Notes under the pieces: model-generated | What the model was told of the DNA's origin: nothing | The model's database searches: none | Seen by the model: the letters and a program-made list of their open reading frames with translations, nothing else | Shown: piece after piece, positions 61,408 to 64,000 of the stretch | Layout of the letters: every line of letters starts with the position of its first letter | Position numbering within the stretch: the first letter of the stretch is position 1 | DNA from: Planctomycetia bacterium | GTDB lineage: Bacteria > Planctomycetota > UBA1135 > GCA-002686595 | Length of the DNA: 64,000 nt | Direction: 5' to 3' | NCBI GenBank assembly: GCA_005778045.1 | Contig: SXKQ01000153.1 | Coordinates: 12,926 to 76,925 of the forward strand | Made by a program: the position numbers and the translations under genes

Positions 61408-61647
61408 TTAGCGGGCGCGGGCGCTCGAGGTCCAGAACTGGATCGTGTAGGAGGCTTGGCGGAAAAGCAGGGCGCGCAGGCGCAGGCGATGGGCGACCGG
61501 GTCGCCGCCGCAGAAGGGGCAGTCGACCGGCGGCGGGTCGTCGGTCGCTACGTGCAGGGCCACGCAGTCAGCTTGGGCGCCGGGGCGCAGCGCGGCGAGG
61601 GGCAGCGCGCAGGTGGCGGCGAGGGCGAAGGCGGCGAGGAGCTTCAT
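61408..61647 (-). CDS. small exported protein with CPFCGG motif
   Basis: This 79-residue protein has a signal peptide (MKLLAAFALAATCALPLAALRPGAQA). The mature part begins DCVALHVATDDPPPVDCPFCGGDP, a CxxC motif of zinc-ribbon or rubredoxin-knuckle type, and ends in a basic tail (RLRLRALLFRQASYTIQFW). The alternative ATG at 61686 would add 13 residues ahead of the signal. It sits 64 bases upstream of, and in the same direction as, nothing it overlaps: on the minus strand it precedes the Fe-S/NrfD gene. It could be a small partner of that complex or an unrelated metal-binding protein. Function is unknown. Confidence 0.6.
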   Translation of the reverse strand: MKLLAAFALAATCALPLAALRPGAQADCVALHVATDDPPPVDCPFCGGDPVAHRLRLRALLFRQASYTIQFWTSSARAR

Positions 61648-61869
61648 GATCAATCTGTTGATGAACTCGGGGACCCGTCGCCTCAAGCAGCCTCATCCTA
61701 GGTGGCCATGGTCGGATCTGGCAAGCGACAGCGCCCGGGGGCAAATTCATGCGAGCAGATCATAAGTCCTACGCCTCCGGCCCCCGAGAACGGGCTCATC
61801 GGCCCGCTAGGGCGCTTGGCCCGCGTTTCGCTAGGGACGCAACGCCCGCTCCAATGGGCATCCATACCC
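61648..61869. promoter_or_regulatory. divergent intergenic region upstream of the ABC importer
   Basis: These 222 bases lie between the minus-strand small exported-protein gene and the plus-strand ABC operon. The segment 61738-61772 (gggcaaattcatgcgagcagatcataagtcc, given here only by position) is comparatively AT-rich and could hold the importer promoter. An open frame from 61702 runs in phase into the substrate-binding gene but has no signal or family-like sequence, so the start is placed at 61870. Confidence 0.35.
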
Positions 61870-62988
61870 ATGAAACTCAAATTCCTCCCCCTCGTAGCGG
61901 TGGCGATCGTCGCGGTCCTCTACGCAGCCAATCGGGTCCTGAACGGCGGCCCGGCATCCCGTGGCTCGCTCGAGACCTCGGCTTCGGTCGATCCGAGCGC
62001 GCCGAAGGCCCCCCAAGCGGAGCGCGAGAAGTTCCGGGTCGGATTCCTGCCGGTCACATGACACCTCACTTGCCCGGTCATCAGTTGGGTGACCCAGCAC
62101 GCGCAGGACGGCACCCACTTCGTGGCGGAGCGCTTCGGCGAATTCCCGACCATGAAGGAGGCGCTGATTGCCCGCAAGCTCGACGCCACCTTCATGATCG
62201 CGCCACTGGCGATGAAGCTCGTGGCCGATGGCGTGCCGGTAAAGATCGTCTATCTCGGCCACCGGGACGGGAGCGCGCTCACGGTCGCGATCGACTCGCC
62301 GGTGAAGGACCTCACCGAACTCGCGGGCGCGCGCGTGGCGATCCCCAGCCGCTTCTCGAACCAGCACATCCTGCTGCGCCGCATGATGAACCGGCTCGGG
62401 ATGGAGCAGGGCTCGATCGAGATCGTCGAGATGGCGCCGCCGGAGATGCCGGGGGCGCTCGCCGCGAAGGCCATCGAAGGCTACATGGTGGGCGAGCCCC
62501 ACAACGCCAGGGCGGAGCTCGGCGGCTACGGCCGCATTCTGTACTTCATGAAGGACCTGTGGCCGCAGTTCATCTCCTGCGTGCTCGTGGTGCGGCAGGA
62601 ATTGATCAACGAGCGTCCAGCGCTGGTGCAGGAGCTCGTGAATGGCATCGCCTCCTCGGGCCTGTGGCTCGACGACAAGGACAAGGCGATCTCGCTCGAG
62701 CACCGCCGCCAAGCCTCCGTGGTCGTCGGCAAGGTCTTCTACAACCAAGACCCCAAGCTGCTTGAGCACGTGCTCACCAAGCCACTCGACAGGGTTTCCT
62801 ACTCGAACCTGACCCCGCCAAAGGATATCTTCAACGAGATCATGGACCTCGCGGTCGAGTTGAAGCTGTTCGAGAAGCGCATGGCGTTCGAGGAGTACTG
62901 CGACACGCGCTTCGCCCCTGACCTCGGCGCCCTGCCGCGGATCAAGAACTTCCCGCCGCCAGTAACCCAAGGAGAAGGGCCGAAGTGA
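61870..62988 (+). CDS. ABC transporter substrate-binding protein, candidate selenoprotein with in-frame UGA
   Basis: Read through TGA at codon 64, this is a 372-residue NMT1/SsuA/CmpA-like periplasmic binding protein. An N-terminal membrane anchor or signal (MKLKFLPLVAVAIVAVLYAA) and a linker precede the domain, which starts KFRVGFLPVT, then UGA, then HLTCPVISWV. Clear family sequence continues: FPTMKEALIARKLDATFMIA, VKIVYLGHRDGSAL, GARVAIPSRFSNQHILL and WPQFISCVLVVRQE. Frame, spacing and homology are unbroken on both sides, and the UGA falls where I expect a cysteine (CHLTC), giving U64-x3-C68. A SECIS-like hairpin follows. Without recoding the gene would be split into a 63-residue peptide and a fragment from about 62089. 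It overlaps the permease start by 4 bases. Substrate unknown (nitrate-, sulfonate- or thiamin-precursor-like ligands are typical). Confidence 0.82.
62059..62061 (+). other. in-frame UGA, candidate selenocysteine codon
   Basis: TGA is codon 64 of the substrate-binding protein, flanked by FLPVT and HLTCPV in the same frame. Both flanks are family-like, so this is either selenocysteine in place of a conserved cysteine (TGC or TGT would need one base change) or a nonsense mutation or sequence error. Confidence 0.65.
62076..62094 (+). promoter_or_regulatory. SECIS-like hairpin downstream of the UGA
   Basis: GGUCAUC (62076-62082) pairs with GGUGACC (62088-62094), 7 bp with one U-G, closing an AGUUG loop. 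The loop starts 22 nt after the UGA and has G as its second base, in agreement with the bacterial SECIS model used for SelB recognition. It lies within the coding sequence, as expected for bacteria. Confidence 0.6.
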
Positions 62989-63848
62989 GCCTCGGGGCGC
63001 TCGTCACCGCAACCTTGGCGGCGACCGCGATTCTCGCCTCGCGCGGCCTGCGCCTGCGCGTGCAAGCCGTCGTTCTTCCGATCGCCACGGGCGCTCTGCT
63101 GATCGCGCTGTGGCACCTGTGGGCCGAGAGCACGCGCTACGAGATCGCCACGCCCGGCGAGCCAATTCGCACCGTCGAGGTGTTCCCGACGCCCCAGCGC
63201 ACGCTGGTCGCGTTCCAAGAGCTCCTGTCGGACGGGCGCCTCCTGCGTTACTCGGTCGCGAGCCTGTTCCGCGTGGCGGTCGGCTTCCTGCTCGCGGCGG
63301 CGATCGGCATTCCGCTCGGGCTGTGGGCCGGCTGGTCCCCGCGCGCGAGCTACTCGATCGACCCCTTCGTGCAGGCCCTGCGCCCGATCTCCCCGCTGGC
63401 GTGGATCCCGATCGCGACGCTCGCCTTCGGCATCCACGACGAGGCCGCGATCTTCATCATCTTCCTTGGCTCGTTCTTCCCGATCGTCACGGGCACCATG
63501 ACGGCCGTGCGCTCCATGCCCGTCGCGTACGTGCGCTCGGCGCACAACTTCGGGCTGCGCCGGCTCGAGCTCTTGGCGCATGTCGTGTTCCCCGCGGCAC
63601 TGCCCCAGATCATCACCAGCCTGCGCATTGCGCTCGGCGTCGCGTGGCTCGTGATCGTCGCGGCGGAGATGAACGCGATCCAGTCGGGCCTCGGCTTCCT
63701 GATCGTCGACGCGCGCAACATGGGTATGCGCTACGACCTCGTCGTGGCGGCGATGCTCGTGATCGGCGCCATCGGGATCGGGCTCGACTTCCTCGTGCGG
63801 CGGCTCGAGCGCATCGACAGCGTACGCTGGGGATTTACGAAGGAATGA
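62985..63848 (+). CDS. ABC transporter permease (SsuC/TauC/CmpB type)
   Basis: This 287-residue inner-membrane protein starts at the GTG at 62985, in the overlap with the substrate-binding gene stop; GGAGAAGG lies upstream. It has about six to seven hydrophobic helices. The EAA loop that contacts the ATPase is in FGLRRLELLAHVVFPAALPQIITSLR. LISPLAWIPI-type sequence (RPISPLAWIPIATLAFGI) and the GLGFLIVDARNM segment are typical of the nitrate/sulfonate/taurine permease family. An N-terminal extra helix with a ~60-residue periplasmic loop precedes the core. It overlaps the ATPase start by 4 bases, giving an SBP-permease-ATPase operon. Confidence 0.9.
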   Translation: MSLGALVTATLAATAILASRGLRLRVQAVVLPIATGALLIALWHLWAESTRYEIATPGEPIRTVEVFPTPQRTLVAFQELLSDGRLLRYSVASLFRVAVGFLLAAAIGIPLGLWAGWSPRASYSIDPFVQALRPISPLAWIPIATLAFGIHDEAAIFIIFLGSFFPIVTGTMTAVRSMPVAYVRSAHNFGLRRLELLAHVVFPAALPQIITSLRIALGVAWLVIVAAEMNAIQSGLGFLIVDARNMGMRYDLVVAAMLVIGAIGIGLDFLVRRLERIDSVRWGFTKE

Positions 63849-64000
63849 GCGCGCCGAACGCAGCAGCGGGAGTCCCCAAGGTCGTCGTCCGCGGACTCTC
63901 GAAGCGCTTTCGCCGTGGTCGCGAGGAGATGCTCGTGCTCGACGCGATCGACCTCGAGATCGCGCACGGCGAGTTCGTGTGCATCCTCGGGCCCTCGGGC
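63845..64000 (+). CDS. ABC transporter ATP-binding protein, N-terminal part (cut by window end)
   Basis: The first 52 residues are visible: MSAPNAAAGVPKVVVRGLSK, the A-loop region with FRRGREEMLVLDAIDLEI, and GEFVCILGPSG, the start of Walker A. This is the usual beginning of an SsuB/TauB/NrtD-type ATPase. The ATG overlaps the permease stop by 4 bases. Walker B, the signature motif and the C-terminus lie outside the window. Confidence 0.88.
   Translation, partial: MSAPNAAAGVPKVVVRGLSKRFRRGREEMLVLDAIDLEIAHGEFVCILGPSG

Noticed and set aside
61870..62061. A separate 63-residue peptide followed by an independent shortened protein from about 62089
   Set aside because: The two parts are in the same frame, both match one substrate-binding protein domain, and the downstream part would lack the signal or anchor and the first strand. 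One gene with a recoded or mutated UGA is simpler.
1..64000. tRNA, rRNA, CRISPR arrays, insertion sequences, prophage or integrase genes
   Set aside because: Intergenic gaps were read for T-loop-like or repeat-spacer patterns and terminal inverted repeats, and the genes for transposase or integrase motifs; none was found. A small structured RNA could still be missed by eye.

Overview
The window is a 64 kb piece of a high-GC (roughly two thirds G+C), gene-dense bacterial chromosome. No rRNA, tRNA, CRISPR array, transposase or phage gene was seen, and no gene-free stretch exceeds 300 bases. A planctomycete or close relative is the best guess. The reasons are a sialate O-acetylesterase fused to two DUF1080 domains, a GHL10 glycosidase with a golvesin-like domain, a FAD_oxidored lipoprotein, MopE-type metal-binding motifs, an NSS symporter with a small subunit, and many secreted proteins of unknown function. 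This assignment is inference from gene content, not a phylogeny.

Layout. (1) 1-8340: an arginine operon, argG(partial)-P-loop protein-argC-argD-argF'-argB-argE-argH, almost every junction overlapping by 4 bases. It uses an N-acylornithine transcarbamylase in place of ordinary OTCase; the specificity residue is Ala rather than Glu, which predicts the N-succinyl route. A stem-loop terminator follows argH. (2) 8442-25618: secreted proteins and housekeeping genes. Two secreted proteins here plus the GHL10 protein share a C-terminal domain with four cysteines. Also present are a SenB-like glycosyltransferase interrupted by an in-frame TGA, moaA, the esterase/DUF1080 fusion, a class I glutamine amidotransferase, an NSS symporter with a 59-residue partner, a Sua5/TsaC protein, a FAD oxidoreductase and a metallophosphatase. 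(3) 25760-45736: a Wzx/Wzy-type polysaccharide locus: wza, wzc, wecC, wecB, a heparinase II/III protein, two GT4 transferases, an AsnB-type amidotransferase, Wzy and Wzx candidates, an initiating sugar-phosphate transferase, a GT2 transferase, an NDP-sugar epimerase and a second UDP-sugar dehydrogenase. (4) 45985-56966: a three-gene acyltransferase/RMD1/amine-oxidase operon, a B12-binding radical SAM protein, a four-gene operon of mostly exported proteins, and a large exported protein of unknown function. (5) 57067-61343: a molybdopterin oxidoreductase with a fused Fe-S/NrfD-like membrane subunit. (6) 61870-64000: an ABC importer (substrate-binding protein, permease, start of the ATPase).

The most interesting signal concerns UGA codons. 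Two otherwise intact genes, the ABC substrate-binding protein (UGA at 62059) and the SenB-like glycosyltransferase (UGA at 12656 on the minus strand), each have one in-frame UGA. Each UGA is followed by a hairpin whose apical loop starts 21-22 nt downstream and has G in its first two positions, which fits the published bacterial SECIS model. In the substrate-binding protein the UGA sits in a UHLTC motif that I expect to be CHLTC in homologues. This makes it a strong candidate selenoprotein that automatic annotation would split or call a pseudogene. The SenB case is weaker, because the codon lies in an interdomain linker and a simple nonsense mutation is possible.
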